This document shows positions 8,785-15,903 of a stretch of 38,086 bases of DNA, in pieces. Numbering within the stretch: position 1 is the first letter of the stretch; each line of letters begins with the position of its first letter. The notes beneath the pieces are model-generated. The model ran no database searches, had not been told where the DNA came from, and saw only the letters and a list, made by a program, of their open reading frames with translations. The translations under genes were made by a program, and so were the position numbers. Origin of the DNA: Bacteroidales bacterium (GTDB taxonomy: Bacteria > Bacteroidota > Bacteroidia > Bacteroidales > UBA932); contig JAFRPW010000017.1 of assembly GCA_017428945.1 (NCBI GenBank), positions 1 to 38,086 of the forward strand, given 5' to 3'.

Positions 8785-10061
8785 TACAGGGAAGTCTTGC
8801 CCAGATGAGGCTTTCCATAAGACCTGAGGACTCGTACACGAACCTTGTTTGAATTCACTGTGGGCACCTTTAAAAGCCGTTTATAGCCTATGGTTGTTCC
8901 ATGGGCTATCTCTGTCCACTCCCCTTCTACAAATGCGTCTACGGCAAATTCCGCCACTCTCTGGCCCCTGGAAATTTCTTCCCGGAGGCATACAATGTTG
9001 AAGCGGTCTGCAGCTTCTTTGCTGAAAATATCATCCCTTCTGGCCTTGAATTCCATAAGCCGGAGGGAATCGGCCTCCGGGATTCTGCCGCGGGTGTCCG
9101 GGGGGACGTTCAATAGAAGTACGGCGTTGCGGCCAACGCTGCCAAAGTATATGTCCATGAGCTCGTCAACAGACTTAAGCTTCTGGGTGTCAGACTCTTT
9201 CCAGAACCAGCCGGGACGGATGGAGACATCGGCCTCGGCGGGAATCCAGAAGGTGCCATGGACGTTGCCGGAATTGAGGGTGTCAACCGGAGGAGAGCCG
9301 GCACCTGGGGTGAATCCTTCCGGGGAAAGGGTGCTCCAGTTGGTCTCCCCTGCATATCCGAGTTCGTTCCCTACCCATCGGCAGTCAGGACCTACGTCGC
9401 TGAACATTATTGCCAATGGATGAAGACGCCTTACAGTGCCAGTAAAGAGGGTCCAATCGTACTCCTGGCGTTTACCGTCCGGACCTTCGCCGCAGGCGCC
9501 GTCGAACCACTGCTCGAATATGTCACCGTACCTGCCATCGTGCACGTTTTCGAGGGTACGGGCAAAAGCCATATTGTAATCCGGAGTGCCGTAGCGGGGA
9601 TCGTTCCTATCCCATGGAGAGATGTATACGCCAAACTTGAGGCCGTACTCCAGGCAGGCTTCCGAAAGCTCCTTCAGGACATCTCCCTGGCCGTTTTTCC
9701 AGCTACTCTGTGCAACAGTGTGGGTACTTTCCGGATTGGGCCAGAGGCAGAATCCGTCGTGGTGCTTGGCGGTTATTATGATGCCTTTGAAGCCTGCCGC
9801 TTTTGCTGTTGCGGCCCATTGGCGGCAGTCCATTTCCGTGGGGTTGAAGAGGTCATCGGCCTCCTGTCCGCTTCCCCACTCTACACCGCTGAAGGTATTT
9901 GGGCCGAAGTGGCAGAACATGTTCATCTCCATTTCCTGCCATTCCAGTTGGGCTTTTGTGGGTACAGGTATGCGCCTGCATGAAGGCAGGAGGATGGGTT
10001 TCTGGGTGAAAAGAGTAGCTGCACACAGCAGCACGGCCATGGTCAATATGGCCTTTTTCAT
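8763..10061 (-). CDS. Exported GH29 alpha-L-fucosidase
   Basis: A 432-aa glycoside hydrolase of family 29, which removes alpha-linked L-fucose from host or plant glycans. A signal peptide covers about residues 1-20. The catalytic barrel shows the GH29 signatures MFCHFGPNTF (about 48-57), AKHHDGFCLWP (98-108) and QWFDGACGEG (184-193), with Asp187 the likely nucleophile. The length is short for the family and leaves only a small C-terminal region, with no obvious carbohydrate-binding module. The ATG overlaps the stop of the upstream FNT-like gene (ATGA), which gives an odd functional pair. The acid/base residue was not assigned. Confidence 0.9.
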   Translation of the reverse strand: MKKAILTMAVLLCAATLFTQKPILLPSCRRIPVPTKAQLEWQEMEMNMFCHFGPNTFSGVEWGSGQEADDLFNPTEMDCRQWAATAKAAGFKGIIITAKHHDGFCLWPNPESTHTVAQSSWKNGQGDVLKELSEACLEYGLKFGVYISPWDRNDPRYGTPDYNMAFARTLENVHDGRYGDIFEQWFDGACGEGPDGKRQEYDWTLFTGTVRRLHPLAIMFSDVGPDCRWVGNELGYAGETNWSTLSPEGFTPGAGSPPVDTLNSGNVHGTFWIPAEADVSIRPGWFWKESDTQKLKSVDELMDIYFGSVGRNAVLLLNVPPDTRGRIPEADSLRLMEFKARRDDIFSKEAADRFNIVCLREEISRGQRVAEFAVDAFVEGEWTEIAHGTTIGYKRLLKVPTVNSNKVRVRVLRSYGKPHLGKTSLYYNSLEP

Positions 10062-10639
10062 TTGATGGTAAAGTCTTTTGGAAGGAGAGCCCTTCTTATG
10101 TTACACCCGGCGTAGTTTCCAAGTACAATCATAGGATAATACCATAGTATGGCGTTATCCCATGTGCCTGCTGCAACCAGATAGACGACGTCTGCTATTG
10201 AGTGATAGAAGCCACACACTATGAAAAGGGGCACGCCAAATAGCACGGGAGCAAGGTTTTTGGTGCTTCTGTACATCCAGCAGGCGATGTCGATGATGAG
10301 ACCGCACCCGACGGCCCTGAGAAAGCTTTTCACAGGTCCCTGGGCAAGACGTCCCGCCACCACTGTCTTGGCCCTTTCCATCGGTTCACCGCCAAGGTAC
10401 CACATAATGAGGCCGATGACAGCGCATGCCAGAATATTGAATAGCCAAATCTTCACAAGAGCCGGGAGCTCGTTAACTTTCATGACGCCTGCCCTGCCGG
10501 TATACAGAGGAGTGCCGGAAAGGACAACGCCAACTAGTCCGAAAGCAAAAACAACTGCGCCGGGAATGCCTCCAAGGGCAAGATAGCCGCACGCACCAAG
10601 GCCAATTAAGATGCCTGCAAAAGTAGATTGTCTGTTCAT
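10058..10639 (-). CDS. Formate/nitrite transporter (FNT/FocA-NirC) family protein
   Basis: A 193-aa membrane protein with about six hydrophobic segments. GFYHSIADVVY (about 143-153) resembles the family signature around the central histidine of FNT channels, and PMIVLGNYAGCNIRR (169-183) the conserved last helix. FNT pentamers pass formate, nitrite or related small anions. It is shorter than classic FocA (about 280 aa), matching the compact forms I recall in Bacteroidetes. In a fermenter with pyruvate:ferredoxin oxidoreductase, formate or another small acid is a reasonable substrate, but this is inference. It is the first gene of an operon with the fucosidase, and its promoter lies four bases before the ATG. 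Confidence 0.7.
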   Translation of the reverse strand: MNRQSTFAGILIGLGACGYLALGGIPGAVVFAFGLVGVVLSGTPLYTGRAGVMKVNELPALVKIWLFNILACAVIGLIMWYLGGEPMERAKTVVAGRLAQGPVKSFLRAVGCGLIIDIACWMYRSTKNLAPVLFGVPLFIVCGFYHSIADVVYLVAAGTWDNAILWYYPMIVLGNYAGCNIRRALLPKDFTIK

Positions 10640-10643
10640 ACTT

Positions 10644-10651
10644 CAAATATA
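10644..10651 (-). promoter_or_regulatory. -7 element (TATATTTG) for the FNT-fucosidase operon
   Basis: A match to TAnnTTTG with only four bases between it and the ATG at 10639. Transcription starting 5-7 bases downstream would give a leaderless message. Confidence 0.6.
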
Positions 10652-10664
10652 AGAATAAAAAGTG

Positions 10665-10672
10665 TAAATTTG
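10665..10672 (+). promoter_or_regulatory. -7 element (TAAATTTG) for the deformylase gene
   Basis: A match to TAnnTTTG eight bases before the ATG at 10681. It rules out the in-frame GTG at 10672 as the start. It lies back to back with the FNT promoter, 13 bases apart. Confidence 0.6.
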
Positions 10673-10680
10673 TGGTAATT

Positions 10681-11346
10681 ATGAAAAAAGGAATACTCTA
10701 TGTTATCTCCGCAGTGGTTGCAGTCGCCGCTGTATGTCTTCTTTGCAGAAAGCCGTTTTCCTCATTTGAACGCACTGTGATAGAGAAGTCGGATTCTCTG
10801 ATGTATGTTCTCACTATGCCGGAGGACAGTGTGATACTTCGTAACAAAAGCCGTGATCTTACAAAAAGGGAATTGCGGTCTAATGAACTGAAGACACTCA
10901 TAAGCAAAATGCTGTATTCAGTACAGGATCCTTCCCAAGATGGGGTGGGCATAGCCGCTCCCCAGGTTGGCCTTAACCTACGTCTTATATGCGTCATGCG
11001 TGTAGACAAGATTGGCACACCGTTCGAGTCCTATCTTAACATTAAGATCGATTCCCTTGGAGGCAACGTCGTAACTGGTCCGGAAGGCTGCCTTTCTGTT
11101 CCTCCGTATCGTGGTATGGTCAAGCGTCACGACAGGATCAAGATATCCTATGTCCGTCCCGGGACACTTGAGAAAGTGACGGAAGACGTAGAAGGATATG
11201 CCGCCGTAATCTTCCAGCACGAGTGCGATCATTTGGACGGAATCCTCTACACAGACCGTGCAGACACCGTTTTTGTCTCCGAAGCATGGGCTGCGGAACG
11301 GGAGCAATTCTCATACAATAAACCTTCCTGGTGGCCCGATAAATGA
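10681..11346 (+). CDS. def: Peptide deformylase with an N-terminal signal/anchor
   Basis: A 221-aa peptide deformylase carrying all three metal-site motifs: GVGIAAPQVG (about 88-97), EGCLSVPP (Cys137) and QHECDHLDG (His180, Glu181, His184). Deformylases remove the formyl group from new polypeptides in the cytoplasm. Here about 25 residues of basic-then-hydrophobic sequence precede the enzyme (KKGILYVISAVVAVAAVCLLC), written as positions 2-22, which looks like a signal peptide, lipoprotein signal or membrane anchor. The enzyme may therefore act outside the cytoplasm or at the membrane. A housekeeping def may exist elsewhere in the genome. The next gene begins 85 bases downstream. Confidence 0.9.
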   Translation: MKKGILYVISAVVAVAAVCLLCRKPFSSFERTVIEKSDSLMYVLTMPEDSVILRNKSRDLTKRELRSNELKTLISKMLYSVQDPSQDGVGIAAPQVGLNLRLICVMRVDKIGTPFESYLNIKIDSLGGNVVTGPEGCLSVPPYRGMVKRHDRIKISYVRPGTLEKVTEDVEGYAAVIFQHECDHLDGILYTDRADTVFVSEAWAAEREQFSYNKPSWWPDK

Positions 11347-11428
11347 AATCCGGGAAGACATCAACACAGTAAAGTGGCTTCCCGCCGATGAAGCATTGAT
11401 ACAAAGAATAATAAAAGAACTACAATAA
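11345..11428 (+). pseudogene. Possible 3' remnant of a NUDIX-like gene
   Basis: Between the deformylase stop and the next gene a frame reads EIREDINTVKWLPADEALIQ and seven more residues before TAA at 11426-11428. The pattern VKWLPADEAL resembles the C-terminal part of NUDIX hydrolases. It has no start of its own, and upstream it enters the deformylase gene in another frame. I read it as a deletion scar; a chance open frame is possible. Confidence 0.3.
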
Positions 11429-11431
11429 GAC

Positions 11432-12496
11432 ATGGGCCTCTTCCTAACCAAAAACATCAAGTCATCGCTTAGCCGCCGCAAGCTTCTTCTCAGTTATGCT
11501 GCCGTGGCAGGATGCGCACTCCTGATTATTATTAATCTGGTTTTCTTCCTCTCGGTCGGAAAGATGGCTTTATGGCTTGCAGTCATTCTCTCCAACGCGC
11601 TGACAATTCTTTTCATGCTTCTGGCTAACCGCCCCATCAACTCTCTTCTCCAGAGGGAGGTCACCCGCCAGGCTCAGGTACTCCTTGAGAAAGAGAAGGA
11701 GGAGAATGCCATGAAGGAGCGTATCACCGTGCTGGAAAAGGAGAACAGGGAGCTGGAGAGCCGCCTTGACACCTGGTCACAAACCGCCGGGATGCCGTCC
11801 AACCTAATCCTTACCTCAAAGATTGAGACCATGTCCTTCAACAAGAGCGGATATATCGTCAAGGAAGAGCCATTAGAGCAGTTCAAGGAGGATTCCAAGT
11901 ACGGACTCTCCGGGAAGAAGGGTTTCCTGGAGAAGGTATCGGGATTCATTGACGATATTGCCAACCCTGGTATGAAGAAGGTGTTATACATAGGAAAGTA
12001 CCATGCCAGTGCCACCCTTGGACTTGACTTCGAGAAGATTCACTTCGCAACGCGGAAGGACACCCTCTATCTCCATGGAATAAGCATAGCGAAGCTCCAC
12101 GACCTTCCTACAGCCGTTAGTCCGGATGACGTCAATCACTGCTGGCTCCTTAGCGGCGATACCCCAGAGGAACTCAGCCTTAGCCTCTCGGGCTCCTACA
12201 GAGAGTTCTTGGATCTTTACAAGGCCGAGCGCGAAAAGGAGACCACCGAGGCCGTGGAGGCAGAACTGGACGGACTGTGCAGGATGTACACAGAGACGTT
12301 CCGAAATAGTCTTTCACAGCGTTTCCCGGGTATCGTATTCGTGGATTCAATGGAAGACGAAACCCTTGACTGGCAACCCCTGGGCCTGCATCTGAAGGAA
12401 GAGAGGATTAACCGCATCGCCACCAATATGTTCCTTATGGCAACTGCCGTGAACGGTTATTTCGACCATAAGGAAGGCAGTCTTATTACCGACTAA
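11432..12496 (+). CDS. Membrane-anchored coiled-coil protein, possibly DUF4230-like
   Basis: A 354-aa protein with two hydrophobic helices near the N-terminus (about residues 20-43 and 46-66), then a long charged coiled coil (about 72-120, rich in Glu and Lys heptads). A globular domain of about 230 residues follows. The stretch ATLGLDFEKIHFATRKDTLYL, at about 192-212, resembles the DUF4230 pattern in which a short strand precedes an acidic lipid- or membrane-proximal domain; this is a weak resemblance. No catalytic motif is recognised. It lies 19 bases upstream of the small EF-hand-like gene and is probably co-transcribed with it. Confidence 0.6.
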   Translation: MGLFLTKNIKSSLSRRKLLLSYAAVAGCALLIIINLVFFLSVGKMALWLAVILSNALTILFMLLANRPINSLLQREVTRQAQVLLEKEKEENAMKERITVLEKENRELESRLDTWSQTAGMPSNLILTSKIETMSFNKSGYIVKEEPLEQFKEDSKYGLSGKKGFLEKVSGFIDDIANPGMKKVLYIGKYHASATLGLDFEKIHFATRKDTLYLHGISIAKLHDLPTAVSPDDVNHCWLLSGDTPEELSLSLSGSYREFLDLYKAEREKETTEAVEAELDGLCRMYTETFRNSLSQRFPGIVFVDSMEDETLDWQPLGLHLKEERINRIATNMFLMATAVNGYFDHKEGSLITD

Positions 12497-12515
12497 TTTA
12501 ATCTTACATATCACC

Positions 12516-12830
12516 ATGAACGAGAATCAGGAATTCGACCCCAAAGACACCAACAAAGACGGAAAGGTGTCCGTCAAAGAACAAATCCTTCATGCTGCCG
12601 ACAAAATCAACGAGGCTATGTACGGTGCCGCAGACGCCGTGAAAGAAGGCGCCGGCAAGGTAGTGGGCAAAGTCAAGGACTACGAGGCCCTCTCCCCTGA
12701 GGAGAAACAGGCCAAACAGGACCAGTGGAACCAGAAAGCCACCGAAACTGCCAATAAGGCCAGCGAGACCGCCAGGGAAATCTTCAACGACATCAAATCT
12801 GATGTAAAAAAGTTATTCGGTAAGAAATAG
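12516..12830 (+). CDS. Small acidic helical protein with one EF-hand-like loop
   Basis: A 104-aa, very hydrophilic protein without signal peptide. Residues 10-21 (DTNKDGKVSVKE) fit a calcium-binding EF-hand loop or dockerin-like loop. The rest is Ala/Lys/Glu-rich and predicted helical (AADAVKEGAGKVVGKVKDY), similar to stress-related CsbD- or YtxH-like proteins in composition only. Position 19 bases after the coiled-coil membrane protein suggests one operon. Function unknown. Confidence 0.65.
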   Translation: MNENQEFDPKDTNKDGKVSVKEQILHAADKINEAMYGAADAVKEGAGKVVGKVKDYEALSPEEKQAKQDQWNQKATETANKASETAREIFNDIKSDVKKLFGKK

Positions 12831-12839
12831 TCCGGAACT

Positions 12840-12926
12840 ATGAAACGCGATTATTTTGAAGGGGCCGATGTGGCAGTGACAATATGTGCCAAGGATGGCA
12901 CTATACTAGACATGAACGCCAAATGA
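12840..12926 (+). pseudogene. Truncated PAS-domain protein, coupled to the GNAT gene
   Basis: A 28-codon frame begins MKRDYFEGADVAVTICAKDG and stops after DMNAK. It matches the first strands and turn of a PAS domain (typically D-x-D-G-x-I-x-x-x-N), as in the small single-domain PAS proteins of Bacteroidetes of about 110 aa; the remaining four fifths is missing. Its TGA overlaps the ATG of the next gene in an ATGA arrangement, so it may now act as a short leader that couples translation of the acetyltransferase. The assignment rests on memory of the family and is tentative. Confidence 0.45.
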
Positions 12927-13399
12927 ATAGTTATACCATACGCCCTGCAGAACCTAAAGACCTTGATGCAGTCAACGGCCTGCTCCGGCAGGTGCTGGCA
13001 GTTCATCATCAAGGAAGGCCGGACCTATTCCGGCAAGAAGGAAAGAAGTATACGGACGAGGAGCTTCTTGCCATATTCGCCAATCCGGATACTCCGGTAT
13101 TCGTTTATGACAAGGACGGGGCTGTGCTGGGATATGTCTTCTGCGCCATTCAACGGCCTTCAGGCGGAGCACTGGAGCCAATCAAGACTCTCTATGTAGA
13201 CGATCTATGTGTTGACAAAAGTGCCCGCGGAGAAGGTGTTGGGACAGCACTTTTTAACTTCGTCAAAGAGTTCGCCTGCAAAAACGGTTGCCATAACATA
13301 ACCCTGCACGTGTGGGAATGCAACCCAGGGGCCAAGGTCTTTTATGAATCCTTGGGACTCAAACCACAGTACACGTCAATGGAATTAATTTGCAAATAA
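12923..13399 (+). CDS. GNAT family N-acetyltransferase
   Basis: A 158-aa acetyltransferase. The acetyl-CoA loop ARGEGVGTALF (about residues 101-111) fits the R/Q-x-x-G-x-G/A pattern, preceded by the strand LYVDDLCVD. The C-terminal half has NITLHVWECNPGAKVFYESLG (about 125-145), the usual strand-helix of GNATs ending in F-Y-x-x-x-G. Substrate unknown; RimI-like or small-molecule N-acetylation are both possible. The ATG at 12923 begins the family-typical start YTIRPAEPKDLDAV, and a longer in-frame start at 12884 is not needed. It overlaps the PAS scrap by four bases. Confidence 0.85.
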   Translation: MNSYTIRPAEPKDLDAVNGLLRQVLAVHHQGRPDLFRQEGKKYTDEELLAIFANPDTPVFVYDKDGAVLGYVFCAIQRPSGGALEPIKTLYVDDLCVDKSARGEGVGTALFNFVKEFACKNGCHNITLHVWECNPGAKVFYESLGLKPQYTSMELICK

Positions 13400-13570
13400 A
13401 TGCCAAGTTCATTCAAAGATCTCAGGATAGTAGACAATTTCTTGATTTCCACTCTGGATGAAGAAGGTAACACCACAATGGGAGCATACTCCCTTTGCTT
13501 CCCTTATTATATTGCAGGCAAGGAGATGGCCGTGGACAGCGTTCTGCCCGCCGAGCTCCTGCTGTATTAG
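13400..13570 (+). pseudogene. Internally deleted flavin-reductase-like fragment
   Basis: A 56-codon frame starting one base after the GNAT stop. Its middle, STLDEEGNTTMGAYSLCFPY and then YIAGKE, resembles an N-terminal segment of flavin reductase-like split-barrel proteins of Bacteroidetes, where a stretch with P-x-P-x-V-L-V precedes STLDE. Here that stretch is missing and the sequence ends at LLLY. It therefore looks like a gene with internal and 3' deletions. A functional micro-ORF cannot be excluded. It ends 18 bases before the convergent WG-repeat gene. Confidence 0.4.
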
Positions 13571-13588
13571 ATAGGGATCTTTTTCCTT

Positions 13589-15340
13589 TTAGAGGTATCC
13601 CTTGCCGCCACACCTATGACACAGGCCGGTTCCGTGGCAGCGACCGCAAATGCCGTCACTATAGTTGTTGTTGACACGCCTGTTACAGTACGAGCATGGA
13701 ACGTAGCCGCTTTGGCCGTAGCCTGCAGCGACATGACCAGAGCCTCCACAATTGGCGCATCTCCTGGAACCCTGACAGTATTCTTTGTAATTGTACGGCG
13801 ACCCGGGATTGGTACATATCTTGGCTCCGCGGCAGATGGGGCACACCGTCCGGCCTGTGGTGGCACTTCCGGTGTTTCCTCCTGCCTGAGGGACATATCC
13901 TCCGCCGACGGTCTGCTGGCCCCTCGTGTCTCCCCTCTCGAACATCACGTATGTCACTGAGGTTACGTTGCCAACGAAAGGAACAAACTGCGTGTTATAT
14001 ATCGCATAGTAGACCAGGGCCCCGCCCTCATGTACGAAGAAGGTCTGATTCTTGGAATCTGCATACTTGCGGAAGTTCAGTTCGAACAGCCTCTGGTTTC
14101 CCGCATAGTAGAAGTACTCGTTCTTGTTGTACACCATGACCTTCTCGTAGATCTGCATGTCACAGATGAAGACATTTGCGGTCTGGACTATCTGCAGGTC
14201 CTGAATGGTCTTTCCGTTGCAGGTATATGTTCCTCCGAAGAGAAGGCTGCCGTACTGGGAGCTTTGACTCGATACAGATGAAGATGAAGATGAATACGAT
14301 GAAGAGGAGGATGAAGTAGCTGAGGTATATGATGAGGAAGAGCCCGATGACGACGAGTAAGTGCTCGAGGATGGCTTCCTCTTGGGGTCAACCTTGTTAC
14401 CATCGATGTCTATTCCAAGATCATACCACGTATCGTCCGAACCCTTGTAGCAGAACTGCCCGGAGCTGTACAGGACACTCTCGTACTGGGGCGGGACCAC
14501 TTCCCTTCCGTCCTTTGTGCATGCGCCTTCCTTGCCGCCTTTCTTGACATAATAGAATGATGATCCGTCAGCCTCGTTCAAGTAGATTGATTCATAACGG
14601 CCGACAGGGATTATTTCCTTCTGCTTGACAATGTCAAATCTTCCGACTTCATCGCCCCTTTGCACTTCCACGCTGTTGTTCTTCATGCCCCACAACGCTA
14701 TTCTTGTATAACCGTAGGACGTTGGTATCACTTCCTTTCTCGACATAAGGCTGTACAAGCCCCAACTCCCGTTCTTCTTCACGGAACAGAAATCTGGGTG
14801 GTCCTTATAGATACTTATCTGTTCATAACCCAAAGACGGCGACATGATTTCTTTGCCGGTCTTGTCACACGCACCAGCTTTCCCGTCTTTGGTCACGGAG
14901 ATACTACCCTCCTGCAACGCCAGATAACTGCTAAGGGAATTATATCCTCGGCTTTCGGGGATGATACAACTGCCGTCCTTGGTGTAGCAGGCCGAGATCA
15001 TCGGATTGCCGTATATGCAGACGTCAAAAAAACCGGGATTATAACTGATGTAGTTATAACGACATGGTACCACGGTTTTACCCTCGACTTCAGCTCCAAG
15101 AAGCTCTCCGTTCTTAACTTCAGTCCATGTGAATCCGGTCTTCTCGTCAGTCTTTTTCGTCCTGATCACGCCGGACTGCTGCTGAACCTGTGCCTGAGCT
15201 AGGACCACCGGCTCATCCTTTGCTTGCGATACGGGGGCGTACCCATCTGATACGTGCCCACGTATCTTGACCTGGGCCAAAAAGGGAGGAGTCAGGGATA
15301 GAGCCACCACCAGAGAGGCGATAAAATTGAAACAACGCAT
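13589..15340 (-). CDS. Exported WG-repeat protein with Ser-rich linker and CxxC-rich tail
   Basis: A 583-aa exported protein with a signal peptide at about residues 1-22. Residues 70-310 hold several degenerate WG (KWG/beta-hairpin) repeats with recurring patterns such as KDGREVVPPQYESV and KNGSWGLYS. Residues 324-362 are almost pure serine with tyrosine and threonine, a flexible linker. A beta-rich segment follows. From residue 500 to the end the tail has repeated CxxC pairs (CPIC, CANC, CSYC, CGRCHGTG, CHRCGGKG), like the zinc-binding DnaJ-type cysteine-rich fold. Zinc-finger tails on exported proteins are unusual, because the periplasm usually oxidises cysteines. Function unknown. Confidence 0.8.
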   Translation of the reverse strand: MRCFNFIASLVVALSLTPPFLAQVKIRGHVSDGYAPVSQAKDEPVVLAQAQVQQQSGVIRTKKTDEKTGFTWTEVKNGELLGAEVEGKTVVPCRYNYISYNPGFFDVCIYGNPMISACYTKDGSCIIPESRGYNSLSSYLALQEGSISVTKDGKAGACDKTGKEIMSPSLGYEQISIYKDHPDFCSVKKNGSWGLYSLMSRKEVIPTSYGYTRIALWGMKNNSVEVQRGDEVGRFDIVKQKEIIPVGRYESIYLNEADGSSFYYVKKGGKEGACTKDGREVVPPQYESVLYSSGQFCYKGSDDTWYDLGIDIDGNKVDPKRKPSSSTYSSSSGSSSSYTSATSSSSSSYSSSSSSVSSQSSQYGSLLFGGTYTCNGKTIQDLQIVQTANVFICDMQIYEKVMVYNKNEYFYYAGNQRLFELNFRKYADSKNQTFFVHEGGALVYYAIYNTQFVPFVGNVTSVTYVMFERGDTRGQQTVGGGYVPQAGGNTGSATTGRTVCPICRGAKICTNPGSPYNYKEYCQGSRRCANCGGSGHVAAGYGQSGYVPCSYCNRRVNNNYSDGICGRCHGTGLCHRCGGKGYL

Positions 15341-15366
15341 ATTACAGGACTTTATGTTCTAAAACA

Positions 15367-15374
15367 CAAATATA
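15367..15374 (-). promoter_or_regulatory. -7 element (TATATTTG) for the WG-repeat gene
   Basis: A match to TAnnTTTG, 26 bases before the ATG at 15340. Confidence 0.55.
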
Positions 15375-15490
15375 TGATTTTTCATTGAATTACAAGTATT
15401 TCCAACTCATATTGCACTTCTTCCGCCCTGATTCCTGTCTGGTTGCGTATAAAGAATATCGCATCTGTTGAATAATGACTGTGTTTTTGC

Positions 15491-15498
15491 TATATTTG
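15491..15498 (+). promoter_or_regulatory. -7 element (TATATTTG) for the small rightward operon
   Basis: A match to TAnnTTTG. It would start transcription near 15504 and serve the ORFs at 15543, 15643 and 15904. Confidence 0.55.
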
Positions 15499-15542
15499 TA
15501 ACTAAACATATTGCGCTGATTTCTATCACCTGTTTCAAGTAT

Positions 15543-15629
15543 ATGAAAAGAATCCTAATCCTCAGTTTCTGTGCAGCCACGTTCCTTTCGTGTTGTGGCG
15601 GGGTGAAGCTCATTAAACCAATGATGTAA
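15543..15629 (+). CDS. Tiny putative lipoprotein (28 aa)
   Basis: A 28-codon frame, MKRILILSFCAATFLSCCGG and eight more residues. It is essentially a lipoprotein signal peptide with the lipobox TFLSC. It sits about 40 bases after a good promoter and 13 bases before the next gene. It could be a real small lipoprotein, a leader peptide, or the remnant of a larger lipoprotein gene. Confidence 0.4.
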   Translation: MKRILILSFCAATFLSCCGGVKLIKPMM

Positions 15630-15642
15630 GCGATTCTCACCT

Positions 15643-15894
15643 ATGAAAAAGATTATCACCATACTCCTTATCCTTATGAGTTTCACCGATGTTATTAGCG
15701 CCCAGACCGTGAAGGACTCTGGCTACCGGACAGTGGCATACATAAAGTCTGATGGCACCATGCAGGATTCTTCCTATAGAACCATCGGATACATCAAGAG
15801 TGACGGAAGGGTGCAGGATGCCTCTTACAGGACAATTGGCTACGCAAAAGGGATTCCCCTTAAGTGGGCCGCGTTTTATTTCTTTTTCCTTTAA
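15643..15894 (+). CDS. Small exported protein with 18-residue repeats
   Basis: An 83-aa protein with a signal peptide (about 1-20, ending ISAQ). Three near-identical repeats of about 18 residues follow (patterns SGYRTVAYIKSDGTMQD, SSYRTIGYIKSDGRVQD, ASYRTIGYAKG), then a hydrophobic end WAAFYFFFL. The repeats probably form a short beta structure. Similar proteins with variable repeat number occur in Bacteroides as I recall. Function unknown. It is the middle gene of a small operon, nine bases before the next gene. Confidence 0.7.
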   Translation: MKKIITILLILMSFTDVISAQTVKDSGYRTVAYIKSDGTMQDSSYRTIGYIKSDGRVQDASYRTIGYAKGIPLKWAAFYFFFL

Positions 15895-15903
15895 GACTGA
15901 GCC

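Noticed and set aside
15407-15640. A 77-codon minus-strand open frame in the WG-gene upstream region
   Set aside because: It overlaps the plus-strand promoter and the tiny lipoprotein frame and lacks recognisable features.
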